From Chara braunii (Eukaryota > Streptophyta > Charophyceae > Charales > Characeae), in assembly GCA_003427395.1 (NCBI GenBank), contig BFEA01000322.1, positions 1,509,622 through 1,543,526 on the forward strand: 33,905 nt of DNA, written 5' to 3'. The position numbers were made by a program, and so were the translations under genes. The notes under the pieces are model-generated. The model did not search any database and was not told the DNA's origin. It was given only the letters and a program-made list of their open reading frames with translations. Positions 10,480-21,525 of this stretch are shown piece by piece. The number at the start of each line of letters is the position of its first letter. Position 1 is the first letter of the stretch.

Positions 10480-10920
10480 GAGGGTCATAATGACCTATTG
10501 AATTTGAAAGATATCCTTGTTTCTGCCGCTAAGCTGCGAGGTGAGTTAAAAACTCGGTTGTCCAGGAAACTGGTGAAAAGTGTGCATTTGGGTACTATAA
10601 TTCTTAGAGAAGTAGCATGAGCGAAGACAAACACAAAGATGGATTGAAAATCCGTAGCATGGGGGTGCCTGAAAGTTATGGTCAAAGGAAGACCATGCAC
10701 AACAATGGTGGGCACAGGCGTCGAGATGAACCTCATAAAAGAATAGCATGTTGAGTGTTTGGGAATGATGAATGATCGCTTCGATAATTAAATTCATATG
10801 AGAGTGAATAATAAGTCTGTGTCTATGGGGACCTCATCAAACGTGGTTGTGAAGATTGGGAAGGTGAAGATCAAGAGTTCTTCATAATGTCGGATTTAGA
10901 CTATCCTACTCTCTTGGTCG
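10480..10920 (+). pseudogene. Aspartic protease pseudogene
   Basis: The reading frame through 10705-10737 gives MVGTGVEMNLI. In retroviral-type proteases this position reads D-T/S-G followed by a hydrophobic/acidic stretch. Here the catalytic Asp codon is GGC (10711-10713), so the active site is lost. The flanking frame, with VVVKIGKVKI further on (about 10840-10870), fits the beta-strands of a pepsin-like retroelement protease. Stops occur throughout. Confidence 0.6.
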
Positions 10921-11759
10921 ATCATTCTTAAGTCGGATAAAATCCCTAATACTAAATAAGCATGATAGGGCGATGTTTTTGTGTTGTGTAACCCAATATG
11001 AGACAATTATGAGGTTGTCACTTGCAGAAATACGGGTCCGCGAAGTGTAAGAAACCAGCTCAATCATGATTTGTTTATATTTGAAGAGTCAAACAAAAAA
11101 GAGGAAAAGGTTTGAGGGAAATAAATTTCAGGAGGAATAGCAGTCGGAGACACTATCTCTTAGTTCGGTTAACATAGGGGATGCTATGGAAATAATGTCT
11201 ACTTATGGGATGAAAGACTCAAAGGTGGTCGAGGCACTAAGAGAGAAACTGATTGAAAGATCAGAGGAAGAAGAAACAAGATTGGTATATTGATTGTCCG
11301 GAAGGGTAAGAGGGTCAGCATAGACCCAATCTCAAAACCCAGGCCGACTTTTTTTATGGGCAGACTCAAGCAAGGGTCCCAAAGGCGATACAAAGGAGTA
11401 GACAAGAAGTGTCGTACGGTTTCCGTACCCGTAACTGAGGGGGGGGGGGAATTATTATGAGTGGAAACGAAAATTAATACGGCAAATGCGAAAGCACTCA
11501 GAAAATGGGTCATGATGGATAAATGATGAAACAAAGAAAATGGTAATTATAGGAGAACCTAGACCTTTTACAGTGTAGGAAAAAAAGTTGATAGTGAGGA
11601 CCATCAAGGAAAAACATAATGTTTATGTATTTAATGATGATAAACGTGAGCATCTTGACGTTGACAAGATCCTAATGATTCAAATCCATACCATGTCAAA
11701 CGAGCCATGAAACTTGCAAGGTGCACGATATTTCAATCCTGATGGTGAGAAATGAGTGA

Positions 11760-12420
11760 TTAACCATCCAGATGTAAAAATTCGCACACATGTCTTAGAC
11801 TATTAAAGCAGGCCATGTGCAACCTGTTGGTTCTGTTTTGTGAAGCCAAACGAGACGTTACGGTAGATACATGATTAAAAGCGTTTGAATGTTGTAACAA
11901 TAAGAGACACAGGTTGTCTACCGAATACGGATGCATTTTCGGAAGCTTATGCAAAACGATATAAAATATTATTTATAGACCTGTATTTTGGTTATGACCA
12001 GTTTCATGTTTACCCGCCGGATAAACCTATGACAATTATGCATACGCTAGAGGGTTGATTTACACGAGTGTCGCACCACAAGGATGGACGAATGTGATCG
12101 CTATGGTTGAAAGGCATATGGTGAGGGCAATGCAGATAGTTAGTCCTCATATAACACAGACTTGCATCGATGATTGAGCTGTAAAAGGGTCCAAGGAGAA
12201 GGGTGGACAAAAAATTACGTCTAGAGTGAGACATTTTGTCTGGAACCATCTGCAGAATATTTTCAAGGTTCTTGACTTACTAAAAGATCATAACCTCATC
12301 GCGAGCGGAATGAAATCCATACATTGTATGCACGAAGTGACTATCTTACAGATTGTGTGCGACGAGAGTAATCGTCGATCATACACTAAGAAGACTATTA
12401 AAATCTTCAAATAACGAACA
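11760..12420 (+). pseudogene. Ty3/gypsy reverse transcriptase pseudogene
   Basis: Recognisable blocks are KRLNVVTIRDTGCLPN (about 11878-11925), motif A FIDLYFGYDQF with Asp codon 11978-11980, and motif C CIDD (12163-12174). In motif C the usual Tyr is Cys and the next codon is TGA. A long coding-like stretch follows to 12411 (VRHFVWNHLQNIFKVLDLL and CMHEVTILQIVCDE). It is typical of Metaviridae-type polymerase but inactive because of many stops. Confidence 0.85.
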
Positions 12421-12880
12421 TCATTCGAAACGATCATAGAAGTACGAAGTCTTTTGGGGACATGCGAATTTTGAAAATCATTTATTATGTTTTTCGTAGG
12501 AAAGACGGAGCAGTTATGGAAGCATGTGCGTCAGGGTCAAGAATGAGAATTGGGAGAGCAGCAACAAGCAGTCATTGAGGGTTTAAAAAAAAAAATTATG
12601 AAAAGAGATTTGATATTAGGGGTTTTAAACCATGCGACCACGATGACCAGACCCTTGATCATGAAGACGGATGGAAGACCAACTGCCTTAAGAGGAGTGC
12701 TGATTGAGAAGAACTGCTATGGGAAAGAGCTACCATGGAGATTTAGAAGTTGAGTTCTTCATTCTACTGAGAGAAATTACTCTCAATTTAAACTCGAGAC
12801 ATTGGTAGTTCTCTATTGCTTACGAATCTTCGGAAACTACCTCTTTGGCAACAAATTTGTGTTAAAAAAATAGACATAAT
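12420..12880 (+). pseudogene. RT connection and RNase H pseudogene
   Basis: Coding-like sequence continues with VRSLLGTC-type residues and then the open stretch 12550-12753. There, IMKTDGRPTALRGVLIE (about 12658-12708) matches the first RNase H strand of gypsy elements, with the Asp codon at 12670-12672. The usual Gly pair is partly replaced. Downstream YSQF-type residues (near 12780) match the family pattern. Frames are broken. Confidence 0.7.
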
Positions 12881-13789
12881 TGCTCTTGCTGGTTTTCTAA
12901 AAAAATTACGTTCCTTTGGATCCGACTATTGACATATGACTTACGTACATCTAGATGTTTGATTTTGAGTTGGATCACATTCTGAAAAACAAAAATATGG
13001 TATAAGGGTTAAGTCTCGTCGACCGAGACAAGAGTAACAAAAGTATGGTAAAAGATACATCGCCCGTCGATAATTTTTTGGACAAAGAGGAAAATGTTAG
13101 GCTCCACAGCAACTCATTGTCAGTGGCCGTACGTGAGCAAATTACTCCAGGATGGTCTATGTGATTTGCACCACCAAATCATATTTGACGGGCGGACATA
13201 ATCTTCAAACGTTGTGTTGAGGAGGAGCCCTGGGGTATAACAGGAGTGGAGTAGATGATGAAATTGATACTGGCAGACAGATATGGTTTACAAGAAGAAC
13301 CATTCACAATTAAAAGTGAACCTCTAAAATTAAAAAAACAGAAGATGTTAGTTAGTAAGGTTTACCTTCTAGCAAATTTTCTTCTTCAAAACGCGGTTTC
13401 CATGATAGAGGATGAAGGATGAAGCGACAAAGATAATGTGATTCACGAGGGAGAAGATGACGAGTTTGAAGAAGGAGAAATAAAAGAGACGTTTTGTGCA
13501 AAGGAATATGATAGATTGTATCTTGAACTTGGGTGGCTTCTTTCGTACAAAATGAAGGAAAAAGATGCAAGTGAGAAAACTCTTAAAATGTAGTTATTGT
13601 TTTTCATATGAGATGATCATCTGTTTGTGAGAAGTAAGAGAATGAATCCTAAGAGGGTGGTATACGACATCACTCGACAGATTGATGTCATAGTCACCCT
13701 ACATGATGAGAAAGCAAGTGGGAATAAGAGCACCGATGCGACGTCCCTAATGTAAACGATTTATATTATTGGGATGACATTGTGCAAAT

Positions 13790-14880
13790 GATTGATAAAT
13801 ATTGTGGATCCTATGTACTATATCAAGAACGGTCACTGCTTAGACCTAGGGAGTCACTCCACCGAAGACATGTACGTGAAGTTGAACAATCGTTCATTTG
13901 GATCTATTGGCAATGTCTCAAGGAATATGAGGATATAATTATGTTTTTGATGATTGAAACGACCTCACAGGGTTTGTAGATGGCAAGACCATTCACTAAA
14001 AAACTGGTGAAGTGTTTACTTGTTGTATATAAGAATATTACCTTCGATATCCTTTCGTCGTTAGTTTCCTTATTGATAGAGGGTCTGAATTCATTTTCGC
14101 ATAAGTGAAAATGTTGTCGAAGGAGATGGTGTAATCGCAGAATATACGACTGCCACACATCCTCATGCCTAAAGGTCTGGTGAAGTGTCGGTGTGTTGTA
14201 TTGAAGAATATTACCTTCGATATCCTTCCTCATTAGTTTTGTAATGGATAGAAGGTATGAATTCACTTTTGCAGAAATGAAAGCGCTCTTGAAGGAATAT
14301 GGTGTGATCGCAGAATACACGACTGCACCACATCCTAATGTCAATACATCTATAGAAAGACAACATAGTATCACTATGAACCTTCTTACAGTTGCCTATT
14401 TCGTTGAGAACATTACTATCATAAGAACCACCAATTATGTGTTGGCTACATCATGGTATGACATACACATGAATTTTTTTTTGAAAAATTGGAGGCGGCA
14501 TAATTTCAAGACTACCATTTGAGGACTTGCTTAATTTAAGGGAACGTCAAGTGAGAGTCATAGAAGATAGAGTCAAAGAGTCAGCAATAGAGTGACTGAC
14601 AGTCATGATAAGGATAAGTTTAGGTGGGACAGGATGACATGAGTATGAAAAGAGTCTCTCAAGGTTGGGGATATTGTGTTGTTGTACGACTCATCCCCAG
14701 AGAAACAGTGGTTGAGGAAGTTGAACAAATGATAGTTGGGGTTGTACAAAATCACACTATGTGACAAACATTGAGTATATAAGATTGAGGAATTGAATAG
14801 GACGATATGAAAACATTGGGTATGTGACTCTAAGTTGAAAAAGTTCGTTGCACGAGATAAGGTGAGTGCACATTGACAAG
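13790..14880 (+). pseudogene. Integrase pseudogene with internal duplication
   Basis: HLDLLAMSQG with the first catalytic Asp at 13901-13903, TGFVDGKT near 13968-13991, EYYLRYPF near 14028, and the second Asp motif IDRGSEF (Asp 14075-14077) are all visible. The second motif occurs again as MDRRYEF (Asp 14247-14249). The third acid is likely Glu 14355-14357 in TSIERQHS. The C-terminal segment LKVGDIVLLYDSSPEKQW (14658 onward) is the usual gypsy GPY-region lead-in. Frameshifts and stops, plus a 172-bp duplication, destroy function. Confidence 0.85.
14003..14345 (+). repeat. 172-bp tandem duplication inside integrase
   Basis: Two diverged units (about 14003-14172 and 14175-14345) repeat GGTGAAGTGT, GAATATTACCTTCGATATCC, GAATTCA and GCAGAATAYACGACTGC. 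The spacing between the equivalent Asp codons is exactly 172, which is not a multiple of three, so the duplication itself shifts the frame. The divergence implies that it is old. Confidence 0.8.
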
Positions 14881-15037
14881 GTGAAGTTGCGTTCGAATAA
14901 GTAAGGGAGTCCAATTTAAGAAATAAGAAGAGGATTGTTATTTTAAGAATTATATTTTTGTCAGGGTAGAAAGCGGGATGGATAGACGAATTGAGGTTCT
15001 GTTTGTATATATATGTATATATTTATATAGTTATGAG

Positions 15038-15730
15038 CAGGGCCACCGGCATTCGGGACAGGCCGAACGCCCGAACCCGAACGTATGGGACCCCCTGGGG
15101 ATGCGTTCGGTCGTTCGGGTCGAATGCGGATTAAAAACAAAAAACAAATAAACAATCAATTCAACAAAATCCGAAAAAACGATATGTTATGAAAAACAAT
15201 AAAATAAACAAGATTTACTCACATCCAAATTTCTTACCAAATTTAAAATAAAAATAAAATATGAGAAAGCACGTTTTCGATATCGCCATATTTGGCAATT
15301 TTTCACTTTGTTTTGACACAACCAAATTTCATGAAAATTTACAGGTGTGAACTTCACATGATACAAAACTCGTAAAAAAATTTCAAAAAATCATAAGTTT
15401 TTGAAAGTCCCCCAATAAAGTGAAAACGAAAAGTAAAAAGTGAAAAAAAAACAAAATAGTGAGTGGGCGAGCACGTTTTGACACCGCCATCTTTGGCGAT
15501 TTTTAATTTTTATTTGGCTTAGCAAAATGACTTAATGTTTTTTACGCATGTACCTCACATCATAGAGAACTCACAAAAAAAAATTAAAAAAATATATATA
15601 TTTTTAAGCCATGAAATAGCGTTTGGTGGGGCCTGAACGCCTTCAGGCTCGGACCCCGAACGGGACCCCGAATGCCCGTACGTACGAAGGTCGGTCCGGG
15701 GACCTCCGTACGTATGGGCTAGTGACCCTT
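15038..15730. mobile_element. hAT-like MITE, 693 bp, with 8-bp target duplication
   Basis: The identical 8-mer GTTATGAG flanks it (15030-15037 and 15731-15738). The ends are CAGGGCCAC and, inverted, AAGGGTCAC, an imperfect terminal repeat with the CAGGG-like start common in hAT elements. About 100 bp at each end is GC-rich and packed with TTCGGG/CCCGAA and palindromic CGTACGTACG. The 450-bp middle is AT-rich and non-coding. Architecture and subterminal motif match the 359-bp element at 1796-2154. Confidence 0.75.
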
Positions 15731-15739
15731 GTTATGAGA

Positions 15740-18480
15740 GTGTTATATAATTGGTACCGAAGCTGTTTTTCTGACATGCTTGCCCTCTGTGCTCTTATTG
15801 TCTCTTCTTTGTTATGCAAGTTTCATATGAGGTGGGTGGGGTTGGCCCAAGAGGGAAAGGTGCGGTTGGACTGATAGGAACTCCTTCTAGGGTGACCAGA
15901 CAAGGGGCAGCAGAGATCACTCAAGGAGAGGAGACCCCTGGATTTTTATGTAAGGAATGTAAAGATGTCTATGAGATTGTTTGAGACGCACACTGTTGAG
16001 TTTGGATGGAGTGTGACCAACATGTTGGCAGAGGTGAGAGACAATGGTGAGCGGGCAGAGCCCATCGCAAGGTTTGCAAGAGAGTCGCTGATAAGGGAGC
16101 AGTTTGAGAGGAGAATAAAGAGGATACGCCAATGACATGTGGGAAGAGCTAAACTGCCTATTCAGGTTGACTCCACAATTTGAAGTTTTTTTGTGGGTAC
16201 GGCAAGTTTGCAGACGAGCAGAAGATCGTTTAGGAGTTAAGGACGACAAGGTTCCTTCTGTATGTCTGCAAGAGTGTGAGGATATACGCCATATCCATCT
16301 CTAAGCGGGCCACGAGTCGGAATGATTGTAAGCACCTGCAAAGAAACTGGTGCACTTAAGAGCAGAAGGCAGAGAACAGAAAGGATATATGGAAAAAAAA
16401 GGAGTCAGAAGAGGAGGAAGAACGAGCAGTGGAAGGAGGTATGTCTTCTGGGACTCAATGAGAAAGGAAGAGGAAGGGATACAAGTCGTACATGCATGAG
16501 AAGATGGAGGGTCGGGTCATTTGCAGAGATGGAGAGAGGAGGGGGCACTGAAGATTTAGGACCACTTCTAGAGCCTACTTAGAGACTTGACTCACATCCT
16601 AAGACTGAAAAAGGACATGAACTATGCCTTGAGCAACAGAGGGAAGATGAACAAAAGAGAGTGTCAGTTATGGAAAACGAGAAGGAAAAAGAGGAGAGGA
16701 TTGCACGAGAGAAGGAGATCAAACTGCACCTTGATTGAAGAACTTGGCAGAGCTGGGAGAGAAGATGGAACAAGGAAAGTTGTCAGTAGAAGTGAGAACA
16801 GGAAGGAGAAGCCATCACAAAGCCACCAAGATAGGTCGTTCATGTTATCTGAGGTATGAGAGGGCTTTGAGACATTGATGGAGGCAGCAGGCAGACCCTT
16901 AGCAGAGCACCATGAGATGGGAGTTTAGCTGCCTATACAAACCTGCTTAACGTGAACACTCTCCTTAAGGAAGGGTTTACAACAGCTAAGGCCTCTGATG
17001 AGAAGCTGGAGAACGGGGTAACAAAAGTGAAACAAGCTTCCTATTGCAGGAAAGTGGACTTTGAGAGAAAGATTGGGGCTCTTAAGAAGGAGATGGAAAG
17101 GTTGGCTAAGGAAGTAGAAGTTGTGAAACAAAGAAGGTAGACGTGTAGACAGAGAATGGGGCCCTCGGATTGATGAATCAAACCCTTAACCAGGTCAATG
17201 AAGCCCAGAGGGCACAGATCCAGACACAGCAGACTTCCTTCTAAGCTAAGGAAGTTGAGTGGGAAATGAGGTTCAAGGAGGTTGGGTCTAAGATCACACA
17301 GCAGGTGCCTACAAAAGTTGTGGATTTGATTGAGGTGCAGGTATCGCATCAAGAGACAGTCTGTTGAGGACCTCTTCAAGCATGAGAAGAAGGAACCAGG
17401 AGCAGAGCAACAGAAAGATGAGGAGGTCCCTTTGCTTGACAAGGTGATGCTGGAGCCAGAGGAGGTGCTGGCGAGAAATGAATCTAAGGCTGAGAAGTTT
17501 GAGTGGCAAGCACCTATATTTTTGGCAATCCAACATGTGTCGTTGGTTGAGATTGGGGGGCAGATTGTTGAGACTGCTGAGATTGAGAGTTATCTAATGC
17601 CTAGCCCTGCAGAGAGAGTAGTTGTGGATTGGCCAGGAGACAGTTTTGATTCTGGGAGAGAATAGGGACAAGGTGAAGGAGCTTCAAAATTTGGCGACAC
17701 CAGAGCATATTCCACTTATTGCAGGATCTCTGGGGATGCTTTGGGGTTAGTGCATATCATTCCATAAAATGTACGTAATGCCTTCGGCAAGTGCAGTGTT
17801 TTTGCACTTCAACATATTGCCAGTCAACACAAATAGGACCTTGTTTTTCCACTCAGGGAACAAATTCATATGATTCGGAAGTTTTTCTATGCTCTCGACA
17901 ATCCTGTCGTCCTCACAACCCATGTACGGCGGACATTCCTTGAATAACTCACAGTCGCCAACATGTTTCCTCCTTCCATCCCACAACTCGGTGTCCGATC
18001 CAAGGTCGGACGACAAGGTAGAGGCCTAGATAGAGGCGGCCGATGACGAGGTGGAGGTTGAGGACTTGCTGCTCAGAGGGGTGGTAGCGAAAGTAGCTAC
18101 TATGTGGGAGGTACGGGTTATGGTACTTCGCAAGGTGGTAGAGGTTCTCTGTTCATAGGGGGTAGCGATAGAGGTAGAAATTGGCAGTCATGCCCATCAC
18201 ATCCGGGGACAGCTGAAGGTAAATCTTGGGAGCACATAGGTATAAACGAAAAGGTCAAGGAGGTCGTCACAAGGCGCACCAATGTTTTAGGTATGGTGAC
18301 CTTGACCACATCGTTATTTTCTGTCCCGAATATAGGCACCCAAAAGGGAACGACCAATAGAGGTTGCAGTTGCCTGTACGGGGACTTCGGACATACACAG
18401 GAAGATAGAAGCGCATACTGAACACACACCCTCTTGTTCGAAGATCCCGATGTCGAGCACATCGACTCCCTTTTTTTTCG
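15740..18480 (+). pseudogene. Decayed gag-like coiled-coil and zinc-knuckle region
   Basis: Coding-like + strand sequence, much interrupted, begins near 15835 with Gly/Arg-rich residues. It passes through Lys/Glu-rich helical segments (16330-16850) and a clear coiled-coil stretch (16952-17131, TTAKASDEKLENGVTKVK and then EMERLAKEVEVVKQ), then a Glu/Lys-rich open stretch (17330-17665). Gly/Arg-rich residues return at 18025-18175. A zinc knuckle lies at 18283-18324: CFRYGDLDHIVIFC, in which the second Cys is Tyr (TAT, 18292). The order suggests retrotransposon gag; no pol domain follows. Confidence 0.5.
15749..15762 (+). promoter_or_regulatory. Possible primer-binding site
   Basis: TTGGTACCGAAGC resembles the initiator-tRNA-Met complement TGGTATCAGAGC used by plant LTR retrotransposons (about 9 of 12 positions). 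It lies roughly 85 bp before the first gag-like codons. No LTR end is proven. The hAT-like MITE lies directly upstream and would have inserted in the presumed LTR. Confidence 0.25.
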
Positions 18481-19020
18481 AAAAAGGCGAGAGCCCTCCC
18501 GACCATGTCACGCAGGAGTAACATCGGCGGTCGATTAGGACGCATCCTACTTACGACGCGTTACACCACAACCCTCACACATACAAAACGACACAAAACA
18601 AACAACACAACAACACTCCTAGTCCCTTTTGTATTCATCCCATAACCTTCTGATGCGGAAATCAGATAGGCGACGCGCGAGAGACTTACTATAAAAACCA
18701 CGCGGATGCAGGGCCTGCACAGATGAAGGAATAGTCGTTCGGCCCCCGCGACACCTTCGTTCCTTAGACCAAGTGTCTCGGTGGGCAGGGCAAATAGGCT
18801 CTGCGTGGGGGGTGATCCCTTCCACGCGGAGTCTAGGACCTGGGATGTCGTGAAGAAGGACCTCGAATCCAGGTCCAGGACCAACGACCGACTAAGAATA
18901 CTTTAAGAAGCAAAATAATAAAGGAAGGGAGTCTCCTTTCCTTTTTCAATCTCAACCTCAGTTAAAACCCATAGGCGTGGGCTCTGTAGATCATGCAAAC
19001 ACTCAAACGTAGGTAATCAC
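18481..19020. other. No gene seen
   Basis: The sequence after the gag-like region continues with short, mutually overlapping frames and no recognisable domain. It may be the remainder of the decayed retroelement; nothing specific supports a call. Confidence 0.35.
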
Positions 19021-20342
19021 ATATATATATACATACATATATATGTATAGTGATGTATATATATATATATAGTGAGGAATAAATATGTGACGATCACTTC
19101 TCACAATCACAGTGAGACTCCTCTCAACCATATATATGTATGTGATCGCAGGAAGTCAAATTCAAAGTTCGAATCACAGAACATACATGCAATCACATCA
19201 AAGAGTCAACCAAAAATTCACACACTACACGGGGTCAACTTCAACCATTCTCTATACTCAAACCCCTTGCTTTAACCATGCAAACCCCATTCTTTATCCA
19301 ACCTTTCAAAATAAATACTCAGTATTTTTGTTAAATGACCATTCCATAAAAGTCCGACCGAAAACCTTAATAAAACAATATAACTATGAGGGCTAAAGCC
19401 TTTTAGGTTGGGTAATGAGAATGGATTAGAGTTGAGTCGTAAATCGACGAATCGCTACCGACCTGTAATCAGAGATAACAAAAGATAATCCTTGTAGGAT
19501 CAAACTGAACCTAGTTCAAATCTTGAATCAGAACGATCAAAAGGACCTGTACCATAAGACATGTCAATGCCCATGCTAAATTATCAGCATATGAGGAGTG
19601 AATGTCCATAGTACATTCTTACTCAAAGTTGTCCGCCACTAAGTCTAAGTTTACCCCTACACAGGTTGGATTTTCTGAATCACCACATATCAACATATAG
19701 CCTAACTCGTTTAAACTCAGAAAATTTTGGCAACACTTCCCGTATGAGAAGTGTCCTTTCAAAATTTATATTAGCTTAAATATGAAAACTGAAACAGTAT
19801 CTGACTCTGAAAAAAAAAACAGGGCTCACCCCTTTAGAGGAGATGCTGCCCAAATTTTTGCTATTTTTACATCGTTACTGGGCGATATAGCTAGAGGAAG
19901 TGTGATACGGAGTTTTTCTCCGGTAATGCGACAGATGGTGGCTACGTTATTTGTGACGCAGATTATAGCTACCTAAGGGAGATTGGGTGTGATAAGCTTC
20001 ATCAATTTTCTGCTATCACTGAATAACAGGTTAGTCAGTCGATCGAATTGATCGATTTACGACTCAGCCATACCCATCATGATACCCATGCCATGATGTT
20101 TGGAATCTCCCTGCTATAATGACATTCCCTCAAAATGAGAACCTTTATATCCCTCTTACCCATCTCCTTTGAAATGGCCATGAAAAGAGTTGAGAAAGCT
20201 GAATAGAAAGTGAGGGTATGCCATTGTTAAAAGAGGGGGTCGGTGGAAGGGGCATGTGGGACATGAATTGGGAGACAAAGGGTTGACCACGTTAGTGGTA
20301 TTTTGTGTACGAATGTCAATGAGATTTTGTGTGGATGCAGGT
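19021..20342 (+). other. AT-rich, possibly LTR-derived DNA
   Basis: It opens with imperfect TA/TATG repeats (19021-19070). It also includes a hairpin at about 19720-19773, in which AAATTTTGG and ACACTTC pair with GAAGTGT and CAAAATTT, and ends shortly before TGGTATTAGAAGC (20343-20355). Non-coding throughout. The position before a possible primer-binding site suggests an LTR, but I could not find its partner. Confidence 0.3.
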
Positions 20343-20355
20343 TGGTATTAGAAGC
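20343..20355 (+). promoter_or_regulatory. Possible primer-binding site (tRNA-Met type)
   Basis: TGGTATTAGAAGC matches TGGTATCAGAGC, the initiator-tRNA-Met complement of many plant LTR elements, with one substitution and one extra A. The preceding GGATGCA would be a plausible LTR end. The sequence after it shows no gag, so any element here is truncated. Confidence 0.35.
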
Positions 20356-21189
20356 AAGGAACCGCTNCTCGAATAATAATGCTTTGGAATGATGTGNTTA
20401 AGNCGGGTAGCAANAATCAACTCGGGACTGTGAGAANGNCTTACCCTGACTTCCCTCNANAGTCTCTNTATTCCCTTCTAAACCCCCGATCTGCACCTTG
20501 GATTNCTGATGTNNACCTTGAAAACNGACTTNGNGATTGTGTGAGAGAGATGGTCTCGGAAATGCTACGGAATTTCCTTCTTTCTCTGAGTGATGGTCTT
20601 CTGAACCATCGCGTGATCGTTACGCTTATCCTTATTCTGGTTGAAAGTTGGACTGGATAGTCCGCGAGGGGTAAAAGAACACCGTCATCTGCGGTGTAAG
20701 CTCTCCCTCGCGACAGACTCTCTTCTAGCCCTACACGCGAGACGCGAGATGCTTGAGGGTCGGTGATCACTCTTAGTGGACGCCTTCAATATTGGAAGGC
20801 TAACTCTTTGGGGAGCAAGCAAGCCAACACCTACGTGTCTAAGGCACTCCTCGGTTCCATCGAGAAGTGTGCGGTTATGATTACTCCGTAAAACACCATT
20901 ACGGAAAAAGGGGGTATGTTTTCAAGCTTCATGGCTTCGATATGATTAAATCGGTTCCTTTCATGGATTTTATATTGAGTACTTGATCAGATTCCGTGAG
21001 GAACAAGATGGGAAAAATTATGGGTGGTTCCATCAAGGGACTAGGCGATGATCCAATTAAGGTTATCAAGTTTTCTTCGAGCAGAGGACTACTGCGTGGT
21101 CTCCTAATCGTCCTAGTCGACTGGCGTATGGCCCCGTTTAGGAACTCAACCAGCCTATGACGAGGGTCTGCGTACGGGTTCGATCCAGG
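20356..21189. other. No gene seen; ambiguous bases
   Basis: About fourteen scattered single N calls lie between 20367 and 20533, suggesting a collapsed repeat consensus in the assembly. The rest has no coding signal. A B-box-like GGGTTCGATCC occurs at about 21176-21187, but no A box is found at the right distance. Confidence 0.45.
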
Positions 21190-21520
21190 CGTTAGTTGCG
21201 CGTGCCCCTATGCTACAGCGAACGAGCAAACGCCCTCAGCTGGCCTACCTCTGTGACTGCATCATAAAAGCTCTCGCACGTGGGTCAGTAGCTCGACAGG
21301 GATACGCCCACCCACGGGATGGTGACAACTCCCAACGGGTGGAGGTAAGTTGTGCCTTGCATAGCCTCTGTCCTGTCGCAGGAGCGCGCGAGAGGTATGG
21401 CTGGCGCAATCGGCCAGAGCGGCACCAGGGCGCGCGTTTGTTTCCTCGCGTCCGTCAAGCCCCGCCTAATCCTGCGTGACAATGGCCGGGAGGGTCCCGT
21501 TCGCGCGGGATCGATGCGCT
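21190..21520 (+). repeat. GC-rich repeat shared with 7160-7455
   Basis: It contains GATGGTGACAACTCCC, GGAGGTAAGTTGTGCC, GCGAGAGGTATGGCTG and GGGAGGGTCCC in the same order as the 7160 copy. It directly adjoins the 3' end of the Penelope-like element and is less mutated than the other copy. Confidence 0.7.
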
Positions 21521-21525
21521 CGACA

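Larger units (their letters stand above)
8220..14880 (+). mobile_element. Decayed Ty3/gypsy retrotransposon
   Basis: The order gag, protease, RT, RNase H, integrase on + is that of the Ty3/gypsy group. Every domain is interrupted by stops and frameshifts. Many stops are TAG or TGA where a Trp codon is plausible. Catalytic and zinc-binding residues are often lost through C-to-T or G-to-A changes. Length from gag to integrase is about 6.6 kb, as expected for an internal region without large deletions. LTRs were not identified. The host may have methylated and silenced it long ago, but that is inference. Confidence 0.85.

Noticed and set aside
16990-17010. CTGATGAG resembling a hammerhead ribozyme core
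   Set aside because: It is a coding-like segment (ASDEKLENG), and the required GAAA and closing stems are not placed correctly.
21176-21187. GGGTTCGATCC as part of a tRNA gene
   Set aside because: The B box is perfect, but no A box or cloverleaf arms are found at tRNA spacing.
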